64,000 bases of DNA, taken from NCBI RefSeq assembly GCF_001571065.1, contig NZ_BCSW01000003.1, positions 1 through 64,000 on the forward strand, written 5' to 3'. Under the pieces are notes generated by a model that saw only the letters and a program-made list of their open reading frames with translations, had not been told where the DNA came from and searched no databases. Source of the DNA: Dietzia cinnamea NBRC 102147 (GTDB lineage: Bacteria > Actinomycetota > Actinomycetes > Mycobacteriales > Mycobacteriaceae). Shown one piece after another: positions 1 through 6,287 of the stretch. Position 1 is the first letter of the stretch. Each line of letters opens with the position of its first letter. The translations under genes and the position numbers were made by a program.

Positions 1-483
1 GCCCGCAAATACGGGATGTCCCGGGCCGAGGCGGAGGCTGGCCAGGAACAGATGGCCGCCCGGTTCCGCGAGTTGGGCCTCGAATTTAACTGGCGGTCGG
101 CGCGGGTCTGCTCGACGTTCGACGCCCACCGGCTCGCCGCGCTGGCGGCGAAGCACGGGCGCGCCGACGAGGTGGACGAGGGACTGCGCCGCGCCCACTT
201 CTCCGAGGGGCAGGTGATCTCGGACCCCGCTGTGCTCCGGAAGATCGGTGTCAACGCCGGCCTGCCCTTCGACGCGGTCGACCGGACGCTTGCCGGTGAC
301 GATTTCTCCGACGAGGTGCGGCGCGACGTGGAGACCGCCCGCGGCCTCGGGGTCCGAGGGGTGCCGTTCTTCGTGTTCGACGGTCGGCTCGCGGTGAGCG
401 GCGCGCAGCCTGTGGAGGTGTTCGTGCAGGCATTGGAGCAGGCATCGGAGGCCAGCGCGGAGCCCACAACCGACGCCGGCTGA
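1..483 (+). CDS. DsbA/FrnE-family thiol oxidoreductase-like protein (5' partial)
   Basis: The reading frame is open from base 1, so the gene starts before the window and only the last 160 residues are present. The visible part is the helical insertion and C-terminal half of a DsbA-like thioredoxin fold: a helical stretch, then GVRGVPFFVFDGR near the end. That run contains the cis-proline-like VP segment and the FVF strand typical of FrnE/DsbA proteins (2-hydroxychromene-2-carboxylate isomerase/FrnE superfamily). The CXXC or SXXC active site would lie in the missing N-terminus, so redox activity cannot be judged. No signal peptide can be assessed. The family assignment is confident; the substrate is unknown. 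Confidence 0.8.
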   Translation, partial: ARKYGMSRAEAEAGQEQMAARFRELGLEFNWRSARVCSTFDAHRLAALAAKHGRADEVDEGLRRAHFSEGQVISDPAVLRKIGVNAGLPFDAVDRTLAGDDFSDEVRRDVETARGLGVRGVPFFVFDGRLAVSGAQPVEVFVQALEQASEASAEPTTDAG

Positions 484-547
484 CACGTCGCCGCCGGGCA
501 GCCCTGCGCTCCGGCTGCTCCCGCGCCCCGATCGACCCCTGCGACGA

Positions 548-580
548 CAGAAGCCCTCCCGATGTCCGGGAGGGCTTCTG
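548..580. terminator. Hairpin terminator between the FrnE-like gene and tRNA-Val
   Basis: There is a perfect 14-bp stem (548-561 with 567-580) with a 5-nt loop between two convergent genes. No T-tract follows, as is common in actinobacteria. It probably serves both strands. Confidence 0.75.
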
Positions 581-589
581 CTGTGATTG

Positions 590-661
590 TGGTCCTAACT
601 GGGTTCGAACCAGTGACCTCTCCGGTGTGAACGGAGCGCTCTTCCGCTGAGCTATAGGACC
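590..661 (-). tRNA. tRNA-Val (anticodon CAC)
   Basis: The minus strand reads a full 72-nt cloverleaf. The acceptor stem GGTCCTA pairs with TAGGACC, followed by discriminator A. The anticodon stem CTCCG/CGGAG encloses the loop TTCACAC, giving anticodon CAC. The T arm is GGTTCGAACCC. CCA is not encoded. The gene is convergent with the FrnE-like gene. Confidence 0.95.
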
Positions 662-1144
662 GCATGTCGCCGGGCTCTCTCGCTCGGCACCGGAACACTG
701 TAGCAAGCCCCGGCCCGCCGCCCAATTCGGGGTACGCATCCTCGCAACCGCCCAGCACGGGCCCACCGCCTCAATCCCCCGTCACGTCCGCCTCGACCCC
801 GCCGCGCCCCGCCCCCTCCGGCCGCCGCCGTCCGCGCACCCGACCGGCGAGTGATCACAGGCGACGCGAAATCTGAGCCGCGCGCTCGGAGGCGCCGCGG
901 GTGGAATTCGCCGAAGGGTCTGCCGAGCCCGCCGTGGGCCCCGCGCGGATTCGCCACCGGGTGGGCCTGATCGCAGCGTGGACCGGCAAGCGCGTTCGCT
1001 GCGGGAACGGCACGGGCGCGGCGGTCGCGGAGATCGTCGCTGGCCCCGGTTGCCGATCGGGCCGCGTGTGGGACTGCCGGGGGCGGCTGCGGAGCGCCGA
1101 TTTCGGACATCTGCCCAGTTCATCCCGCATTTCCGGCCCCGGAT
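662..1144. other. Intergenic stretch without a recognisable gene
   Basis: This GC-rich stretch between two divergently oriented tRNA loci holds several overlapping long open frames, but their translations are arginine/proline/alanine-rich and look like out-of-frame GC-rich DNA. I see no conserved domain, convincing ribosome site or repeat. It should contain the promoter of the minus-strand tRNA-Val, which I could not place with confidence. Confidence 0.5.
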
Positions 1145-1174
1145 TTGTGTTCCGCGGAACTCGTCGGCTAATGT
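1145..1174 (+). promoter_or_regulatory. Promoter of the tRNA Gly-Cys-Val operon
   Basis: A -35-like TTGTGT (1145-1150), an 18-nt spacer and a -10 TAATGT (1169-1174) predict transcription from about 1181, some 37 nt before tRNA-Gly. The spacer contains the 10-bp palindrome TTCCGCGGAA (1151-1160). Confidence 0.6.
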
Positions 1175-1217
1175 TCATTCTCGCAACGCGGTGAGCAACA
1201 GCGAGCCGGGAAGCGAT

Positions 1218-1290
1218 GCGGATGTGGCGCAGCTGGTAGCGCATCACCTTGCCAAGGTGAGGGTCGCGGGTTCGAATCCCGTCATCCGCT
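1218..1290 (+). tRNA. tRNA-Gly (anticodon GCC)
   Basis: A 73-nt cloverleaf: acceptor GCGGATG pairs with CATCCGC, discriminator T. The anticodon stem TCACC/GGTGA encloses TTGCCAA, giving GCC. The T arm is GGTTCGAATCCC. CCA is not encoded. It is the first gene of a three-tRNA operon, 49 nt before tRNA-Cys. Confidence 0.95.
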
Positions 1291-1339
1291 CGGAGGGATC
1301 GAGGAGCCAGGACGTCCTCACCAGGCTCGATACCTTTGC

Positions 1340-1410
1340 GGTGGAGTGGCCGAGTGGTGAGGCAGCGGCCTGCAAAGCCGTCAACACGGGTTCGATTCCC
1401 GTCTCCACCT
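1340..1410 (+). tRNA. tRNA-Cys (anticodon GCA)
   Basis: A 71-nt cloverleaf: acceptor GGTGGAG pairs with CTCCACC, with the discriminator T expected of tRNA-Cys. The anticodon stem GCGGC/GCCGT encloses CTGCAAA, giving GCA. CCA is not encoded. Second gene of the tRNA operon. Confidence 0.95.
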
Positions 1411-1441
1411 CTACGTCCGGACTCGTCCGGGCGCAGAACCC

Positions 1442-1516
1442 GCGCGATTAGCTCAGCGGGAGAGCGCTTCCCTGACACGGAAGAGGTCACTGGTTCAATC
1501 CCAGTATCGCGCACCA
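1442..1516 (+). tRNA. tRNA-Val (anticodon GAC), CCA encoded
   Basis: Acceptor GCGCGAT pairs with ATCGCGC. The anticodon stem CTTCC/GGAAG encloses CTGACAC, giving GAC. Unlike the other three tRNAs here, the 3' CCA is encoded (1514-1516). It is the last gene of the operon, followed at once by a terminator. Confidence 0.95.
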
Positions 1517-1518
1517 CA

Positions 1519-1548
1519 CGAAAGCCCCGGCCCCGGCCGGGGCTTTCG
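1519..1548 (+). terminator. Terminator of the tRNA operon
   Basis: A perfect 13-bp GC-rich stem (1519-1531 with 1536-1548) with a 4-nt loop starts 2 nt after the CCA end of tRNA-Val. Confidence 0.8.
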
Positions 1549-1675
1549 GCGTTGAAGCGCCGGCACTGCGATGCACTTCGGGACTAACCCGCGGGCCCCT
1601 GCCGTTGGGTGGATCGCCGCCGTACCGGTACCTGACCGTTCCGCCTGCGTGATGTCCGTCACGGATGATGGTTGC

Positions 1676-1906
1676 ATGACTGCCACGCCTCGGCTCCACC
1701 ATTCGACGACCGTCGGCCGGGCCGACGTGGCGAGCATGCGCGGCCGCGTCGTCGACTTCCGTCATACCACCGGGGTCCTCGCCGACCTCCGCCGGACCGC
1801 CGCCGACTCGTATGAGGTCACACTCGTCCTCGGCGGTGGCGACGACATCGAGCGGTATGTCATCCGCGGGGTACGCGAGGACGAGAGCCTCCATCTGCAC
1901 GCGTGA
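1676..1906 (+). CDS. Small hypothetical protein
   Basis: A 76-residue protein from ATG 1676. A shorter start at ATG 1736 (MRGRVVDF) is equally possible, and no strong ribosome site decides. The C-terminal two thirds alternates hydrophobic and acidic residues like a small beta-rich domain (VVDF, YEVTLVLGGGDDIERYVIRGVRE) and ends LHLHA. I do not recognise a family. The frame ends 22 nt before the GNAT gene, whose own -10 element overlaps this gap. It may be a real small gene, but the call rests on composition and position only. Confidence 0.45.
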   Translation: MTATPRLHHSTTVGRADVASMRGRVVDFRHTTGVLADLRRTAADSYEVTLVLGGGDDIERYVIRGVREDESLHLHA

Positions 1907-1916
1907 ACGGTGCCCC

Positions 1917-1922
1917 TAGGCT
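1917..1922 (+). promoter_or_regulatory. -10 element giving a leaderless GNAT transcript
   Basis: TAGGCT ends 6 nt before GTG 1929, the spacing of actinobacterial leaderless genes, and supports that start codon. Confidence 0.6.
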
Positions 1923-1928
1923 GGTCGG

Positions 1929-2462
1929 GTGACCGCGCGACTCGACGAGGCCGTAGAAGCCGACCTCCGCCCCCTGTCGGATCTGGCCGCCCGTACGTTC
2001 CCGCTGGCGTGCCCGCCGGACCTCGACGCGGGGGTGATCGAGGCCTTCATCGCCGAGCACCTCAGTGAGGAGGCGTTCAGGGCATACACGGAGTCCTCGG
2101 ACCACGAGGTGCTGGTGTGCCGGGCAGACTGCGGCGCGATCGTGGGGTACGTACTGCTCGTCGAGGGCACCGTGATGGATCCCGACTGCGCAGCGCAGAT
2201 CGTCCACCGCCCCACGAGGGGTATCAGCAAGTTCTATGTCGACCCGGACCACCACGGCGCAGGGATCGCGTCCCGGATGCTCGACGACGTGACGGCGCGA
2301 AGTCGACAGTCGGGTGTGCGGAGCGTCTGGTTGGCCACGAATATCGCGAACGCGCGGGCCCGTCGGTTCTACGTCAAGCACGGGTTCGAGCCCCGCGGGA
2401 ACCGGACTTTTGACGTGGGCGGCGTCGCCAACACCGATGTCGTCTACGAACTGCCTCTCTGA
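1929..2462 (+). CDS. GNAT-family N-acetyltransferase
   Basis: A 177-residue single-domain GNAT enzyme that transfers an acetyl group from acetyl-CoA to an amine. The acetyl-CoA motif A is clear: KFYVDPDHHGAGIASRML (about residues 100-117), with the HHGAGIA pyrophosphate loop (Q/RxxGxG/A type). It is followed by motif B, ATNIANARARRFYVKHGFEPRG, typical of the C-terminal strand-helix. The start GTG 1929 follows a -10 hexamer by 6 nt, so it is probably leaderless. Position upstream of zapE matches Mtb Rv2669. The substrate is unknown. Confidence 0.88.
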   Translation: MTARLDEAVEADLRPLSDLAARTFPLACPPDLDAGVIEAFIAEHLSEEAFRAYTESSDHEVLVCRADCGAIVGYVLLVEGTVMDPDCAAQIVHRPTRGISKFYVDPDHHGAGIASRMLDDVTARSRQSGVRSVWLATNIANARARRFYVKHGFEPRGNRTFDVGGVANTDVVYELPL

Positions 2463-2560
2463 ATCGCGCTCTTTCTGAGCCGCGCTGCCGCGGCCGGACG
2501 ATCCCGGTCCTCGAGCGCTCCTTCGGGATAGGCCGCCCTGGCGATGCCCGGCTGTGGCAA

Positions 2561-2699
2561 CGCCACCTATCTGCCCACGCGCCACCTGTGGGATCCCGTA
2601 GGCGTCGCGCTATCGGATAGGTGGCGCGCTATCGGATAGGTGGTGCGTAGGCAGATAGGCGGCGCGGAGGCCGATGGGTGGCGGGTGATCCGATAAGCG
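2561..2699. repeat. Iterated 14-19-nt intergenic repeat
   Basis: This gene-free interval (2463-2836) contains about six variants of a short unit centred on GGATAGGTGGCGCG. A perfect 19-bp tandem pair lies at 2606-2624 and 2625-2643. Diverged copies follow at about 2650-2666 (CAGATAGGCGGCGCG) and 2669-2685 (CCGATGGGTGGCGGG). Inverted copies lie at about 2561-2574 and 2578-2590. No protein or RNA gene is apparent, and the function is unknown. Confidence 0.7.
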
Positions 2700-2750
2700 A
2701 CGTCGCGGGTTGAGAACCCGGGCGGGTCGCCGGCCCCGGGCGCGCCGCGG

Positions 2751-2850
2751 CGCTGCGGTCGGGAATGAGCCAGCTGCGGCCGGCGATCAGCCGGCTGCGG
2801 CGCTGCCGTCGGGAATGAGCCAGCTGCGGCCGGCGCTCAGCCGCCGACGG
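2751..2850. repeat. Two-copy 50-bp tandem duplication at the zapE 3' end
   Basis: Units 2751-2800 and 2801-2850 share a 28-bp identical core (2758-2785 and 2808-2835) and differ at only a few other positions. The second unit covers the zapE stop codon (2837-2839) and last four codons. The first carries a copy of the stop codon and lies wholly outside the gene. Confidence 0.85.
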
Positions 2851-3853
2851 TCTCGAAGCGGGACAGCGCCAGCAGGCGCGAAGTCGCCCGCAGGTACTTC
2901 TTGCGGTACCCGCCGGCGACCATCTCCTCGGTGAAGATCGCGTCCAGCTTGTCGCCCGAGTTCCGCACCGGGATGCCCGCGTCGTAGAGACGGTCCGCGA
3001 GCACCACGAGCCGCAGCGCGATCGACTGGTCCGGCAGCGGCTTGACCCCGCTCAGGCAGACACGGTTCACCCCGTCGACCAGGCGGTTGTACTTGGAGGG
3101 ATGCAGGGTCGACAGGTGCTGGCACAGCTCGTCGAAGTCATCGAACGTCGCGCCGTCGACCGCCTCGGCGTCCGCCCGCAGGTCATCGTCGGTCATCGGG
3201 TCCGGGGCCGGCGGCAGGTTGCGGTGCCGGTAGTCCGGGCCGTCCACCCGGATGGACTCGAAGATGCCCGACATCTTGCGGATCTCCCGCATGAAGTCCT
3301 TGGCCGCGAAGCGCCCCTCCCCCAGCTGCTCGGGCAGGGTGTTGGACGTGGCCGCCACACTGACGCCGGCCGTCGTCAGCTCGGCGAGCAGGCGGGAGAC
3401 GAGCATGGTGTCGCCCGGGTCGTCGAGCTCGAACTCGTCGATGCACAGCACGGAGTGGCCCGAGAGCTCCTCGACCGCCCGGTTGAAGCCGAGCGCACCC
3501 ACCACGTGCGTCAGCTCGACGAACGTGCCGAACGCCTTCGGCTCGGGACAGTTGTGATAGATCGAGGTCAACAGGTGGGTCTTACCCACGCCGAACCCGC
3601 CGTCGAGGTAGATACCGGTGCCCTGGACGGCCTTGGGGCGCCGCCCGAATAGGCCCTTCTTCGGCGCGCGCCGCGAGTTGACCTCCTCCGCGAACTGCCG
3701 ACACGCCTTGACCGCGGCGGCCTGCGAGGGCTGCGCCGGATCCGGGATGTAGGAGTCGAAGCTGACGTCGTCGAACATCGACGGCGGCACCATCTGGGCC
3801 ACGAGCTGGTCGGCAGGGACCACCGGGGTGACGTCAACGAGGCGAGAGACCAT
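2837..3853 (-). CDS. zapE: ZapE/AFG1-family ATPase
   Basis: A 338-residue AFG1/ZapE P-loop ATPase (Mtb Rv2670c position). E. coli ZapE works at the division ring; mitochondrial AFG1/LACE1 acts in protein quality control. Walker A is GGFGVGKTH (residues 85-93) and Walker B is LCIDEFEL (about 137-143). A sensor-like ATSNT and the family KDFMREI segment follow. Length is usual. The ATG sits 6 nt after a minus-strand TAGGCT -10, so it is probably leaderless. The gene is divergent from the RibD-like gene, and its 3' end lies inside a 50-bp tandem duplication. Division role is inferred from the family. Confidence 0.92.
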   Translation of the reverse strand: MVSRLVDVTPVVPADQLVAQMVPPSMFDDVSFDSYIPDPAQPSQAAAVKACRQFAEEVNSRRAPKKGLFGRRPKAVQGTGIYLDGGFGVGKTHLLTSIYHNCPEPKAFGTFVELTHVVGALGFNRAVEELSGHSVLCIDEFELDDPGDTMLVSRLLAELTTAGVSVAATSNTLPEQLGEGRFAAKDFMREIRKMSGIFESIRVDGPDYRHRNLPPAPDPMTDDDLRADAEAVDGATFDDFDELCQHLSTLHPSKYNRLVDGVNRVCLSGVKPLPDQSIALRLVVLADRLYDAGIPVRNSGDKLDAIFTEEMVAGGYRKKYLRATSRLLALSRFETVGG

Positions 3854-3859
3854 ACGCAG

Positions 3860-3865
3860 AGCCTA
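3860..3865 (-). promoter_or_regulatory. -10 element of zapE (leaderless)
   Basis: TAGGCT on the minus strand ends 6 nt before the zapE ATG at 3853. Confidence 0.6.
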
Positions 3866-3904
3866 TCGTGGGGGCATCCGACGTCAGAACGGAAGGAGTC
3901 CGCG

Positions 3905-4651
3905 GTGCACACGACACGGCTCACCGTGATCGACGACGACCCCGCGGCCCTGGACACCCTCTGGGAGGCGCTGGAGCCGGAGCCCGATCTCGCCCTGCCC
4001 CGCATCCGGGCGGTAATGATCTCCACGGTCGACGGCAGCACGACCGTCGACGGGCGTAGCGGCGGGCTCGGCACCCCGACCGACAGGCTCGTCTACGACG
4101 CCATGCGCGCCCGGGCCGACCTGGTGATGGTGGGCTCCGCCACGGCGCTGACCGAGGGATACGGTCCCGCCACGATCGCCGACGCCTGGGCGGACCGACG
4201 CCCCGGTCCCCCGCCGGTGGTCCTGGTGTTCACCCGGAGCATCCCCGACCGGCTGATCGACCACTGCGCGCCCCTGGGCGACGCCGTCCAGGTCGTCGCC
4301 GCACACGGCGTCCCGGGCGACCGCCTGGAGGCCGCCCGCCGACAGGGCGTGACCGTCCACGTGCTGGACCCCGGGCCGCTGCGCGCGGCGGTCCGATCGC
4401 TGGCCACCCACTTCGGGGCGTCCGAGGTGGCATTCGAGGGCGGCCCCGGACTCCTCGGCACCTTCCTCCGCGAGGGCGCGGTCGACGAGCTCGTGCTGTC
4501 CGTCGCGCCGCAGCTCGTCGTCGGCGGCGACCGCACACCGCTGGCCAGCGGCCCGGGCACCAGCAGGGTGCCGATGCGGCTCGCCGCCGCGTTCACCTGC
4601 CCACGCGGCGGGCTCTACACGCGCTGGGTCGTCGACGGGGCGTCCGGGTGA
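3905..4651 (+). CDS. RibD C-terminal-domain (pyrimidine reductase/DHFR-like) protein
   Basis: A 248-residue NADPH-dependent reductase of the RibD C-terminal/DHFR-like fold, without a deaminase domain. Visible features are AVMISTVDGSTTVDGRSGGL (about residues 38-57), the ARADLVMVGSATAL strand-loop, and FEGGPGLLGTFLREGAVDEL, the conserved cofactor-binding segment. The position equals Mtb Rv2671, known as a RibD-like protein able to act as an alternative dihydrofolate reductase. The true substrate here (riboflavin intermediate or dihydrofolate) is not settled. The start GTG 3905 follows GGAAGGAG. The stop overlaps the next gene start in GTGA, so the two genes are coupled. Confidence 0.88.
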   Translation: MHTTRLTVIDDDPAALDTLWEALEPEPDLALPRIRAVMISTVDGSTTVDGRSGGLGTPTDRLVYDAMRARADLVMVGSATALTEGYGPATIADAWADRRPGPPPVVLVFTRSIPDRLIDHCAPLGDAVQVVAAHGVPGDRLEAARRQGVTVHVLDPGPLRAAVRSLATHFGASEVAFEGGPGLLGTFLREGAVDELVLSVAPQLVVGGDRTPLASGPGTSRVPMRLAAAFTCPRGGLYTRWVVDGASG

Positions 4652-6234
4652 GGCGCGGCGGAGACGATCCGGCTCCCCGGCGCCTCGAACAGATGACCCG
4701 CGGCGGAGACCACCCGGCTCCCCGGTGCCGCGACCGGCTGACGCGCGCGCTCGGTGCCGTGCTGGCCGCCATCGCGGTGGCGGCGGCCGCCTGCGCGCCT
4801 CTGCCCGCCACGGGCCCGCGGCTGGCCACCGGCGACGGCCCGGGCCGTGACGCCGACGGCGGTACCGGCCGGGAGACAGCGGACCGCCCGGAGTGGCTCG
4901 CACCGCGCTCCGACCTCACCTGGACACCCTGCGCGGCGGACCGGGCCCGCGGGATGCCGGAGGAGGCCACCGTCGAGTGCTCGACGCTCGGGGACACGCA
5001 CGTCCTGCGCCTCACGGCGACGGGCACCCCGGACGACGCCGCGCCCCTCGTCGTCGTCGCCGGTCCCGAGACCTCACCCGACAGCCTCACGGCGCGGCTC
5101 GCCTCCGCCGGCCCCGAACTCACCGACTCCCGGCCGCTCGTCGTCGTCGACCATCGGGGCCGGTCCGGCGCGGCCGGAGCGTGCCTGTCCTTCCCCGCCC
5201 GGCGCACACTCGACGGGCTGGCGGACCGTGGCACCGACCCCACCTCCCCCGAGGTGCGCGGCGCCCTCGCCGACACCGCGCAGTCCTGCACCGACCAGCT
5301 CCAGGGCCGCGAACTGGACTTCGGCGCCGCGGGCGCCGCCGAGGACCTCGAACGGCTCCGGCAGGAATGGGGGGTCCCCGGACTCGCCGTTCTGGGGATC
5401 GGCACCGGCGCCCGCACCGCCCTGGCCTACGCGAGCGCCCACCCCGGCCGTCTGTCGACGCTGGTCGTCGACTCGCCCGCCCCCGCCGACGGCGACCAGG
5501 AGGCCGCCGCCCGCGCCGCCCTCGACGGCTCCGACTCCGCGCTGCGGCTCTGGGCCGCCTCGTGCACGCGGCCGGAGTGCGGACCCGGCGACGCCGACCA
5601 GAAGGTCGACGCGATCGCCCGGGCCCTCGACCGCGCCCGCGACCCCGGCGCGACCGTGGCCGCAGCCCTGCTGTCCGACGTCGTCCGCTCCGCGCTGGCC
5701 GACCTGTCCGGCGCCTCCGCCGGCGCCCCGTCCCCGGGCGACGTGATCCTCGGCGACCTCGTGAGCGCGGCGCCCGACGAGACCCCCGACAGCGTCCGCG
5801 ACCGCGCCACAGAACTGTCCGGGACCTCCCTGCCGTACGTGGCCGGGTGCTCCGACCTGTCACGCCGCGTGCCGGTCAACCGCGTCGACGAACTGAGCAC
5901 CGAGTGGGCCGGGACCCCGCCGTTCGGGGAGATCCTCGCCGCGCAGCTGTCCGCATGCTCCACCTGGCCCGTCCCCGGGCAGGCCCCGGTCAGCGTGCCC
6001 GCCGACGTCCCGGTCCTGCTCCTGGGCGGGATCGCCGACCCCGTCGCCGGCGCCGCCGCCGTCGAACCGTCCGTCGCCGCGCTCACCGCCGCCGGCGCCA
6101 CCGACGTCCGCACGCTCACCTGGGGCGCGCCCGGGTCGCGGGTGATCCTGCACTCCGGGTGCGCCCGAACCGCGGTGACCGGATTCCTGGCCGACCCCGA
6201 CACCGCCGAGGACTCCGCCGCCTGCCCGTCCTGA
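4648..6234 (+). CDS. Secreted alpha/beta-hydrolase-fold lipoprotein, nucleophile apparently missing
   Basis: A 528-residue protein of the TAP-like secreted peptidase family (Mtb Rv2672 position). A basic N-terminus, a hydrophobic run (ALGAVLAAIAVAAAAC) and Cys49 suggest a lipoprotein signal peptide. The nucleophile elbow, GXSXG in active enzymes, reads GIGTG (residues 250-254): glycine replaces the expected serine. The C-terminal part keeps the TAP-like LLLGGIADPVAG and LHSGC segments that carry the acid and histidine. It may therefore be a non-catalytic, envelope-anchored member. The GTG overlaps the previous stop; ATG 4693 is an alternative start that still leaves a good signal. The first 32 codons contain a 45-bp tandem duplication. 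Confidence 0.8.
   Translation: MRRGGDDPAPRRLEQMTRGGDHPAPRCRDRLTRALGAVLAAIAVAAAACAPLPATGPRLATGDGPGRDADGGTGRETADRPEWLAPRSDLTWTPCAADRARGMPEEATVECSTLGDTHVLRLTATGTPDDAAPLVVVAGPETSPDSLTARLASAGPELTDSRPLVVVDHRGRSGAAGACLSFPARRTLDGLADRGTDPTSPEVRGALADTAQSCTDQLQGRELDFGAAGAAEDLERLRQEWGVPGLAVLGIGTGARTALAYASAHPGRLSTLVVDSPAPADGDQEAAARAALDGSDSALRLWAASCTRPECGPGDADQKVDAIARALDRARDPGATVAAALLSDVVRSALADLSGASAGAPSPGDVILGDLVSAAPDETPDSVRDRATELSGTSLPYVAGCSDLSRRVPVNRVDELSTEWAGTPPFGEILAAQLSACSTWPVPGQAPVSVPADVPVLLLGGIADPVAGAAAVEPSVAALTAAGATDVRTLTWGAPGSRVILHSGCARTAVTGFLADPDTAEDSAACPS
4654..4743 (+). repeat. 45-bp in-frame tandem duplication at the lipoprotein N-terminus
   Basis: Units 4654-4698 and 4699-4743 begin with the same 12 bases and stay similar throughout. 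They encode two 15-residue copies, RGGDDPAPRRLEQMT and RGGDHPAPRCRDRLT, ahead of the hydrophobic signal core. The second copy follows the alternative ATG 4693. Confidence 0.8.
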
Positions 6235-6274
6235 CCGACCGGAGCGCCTCGCCCGACCCCGGAGGGCCAGGCGG

Positions 6275-6280
6275 TACCCT
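6275..6280 (+). promoter_or_regulatory. -10 element of aftC (leaderless)
   Basis: TACCCT ends 7 nt before GTG 6288 and supports that start over ATG 6312. Confidence 0.55.
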
Positions 6281-6287
6281 GCCTGAC

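Noticed and set aside
662-1144. Small genes in the tRNA intergenic region
   Set aside because: Several open frames exist on both strands, but none has a ribosome site, leaderless -10 or protein-like composition.
1149-1160. TTCCGCGGAA at the tRNA promoter as an IclR operator
   Set aside because: It shares half-sites with the glcB dyad but lacks the 3-nt centre; 10-bp palindromes of this composition arise easily in high-GC DNA.
4893-6287. Upstream extension of the aftC frame
   Set aside because: The frame is open for 1.4 kb before aftC but encodes Arg/Pro-rich text overlapping the lipoprotein gene. The true start is fixed by membrane topology and a -10 element at 6275.
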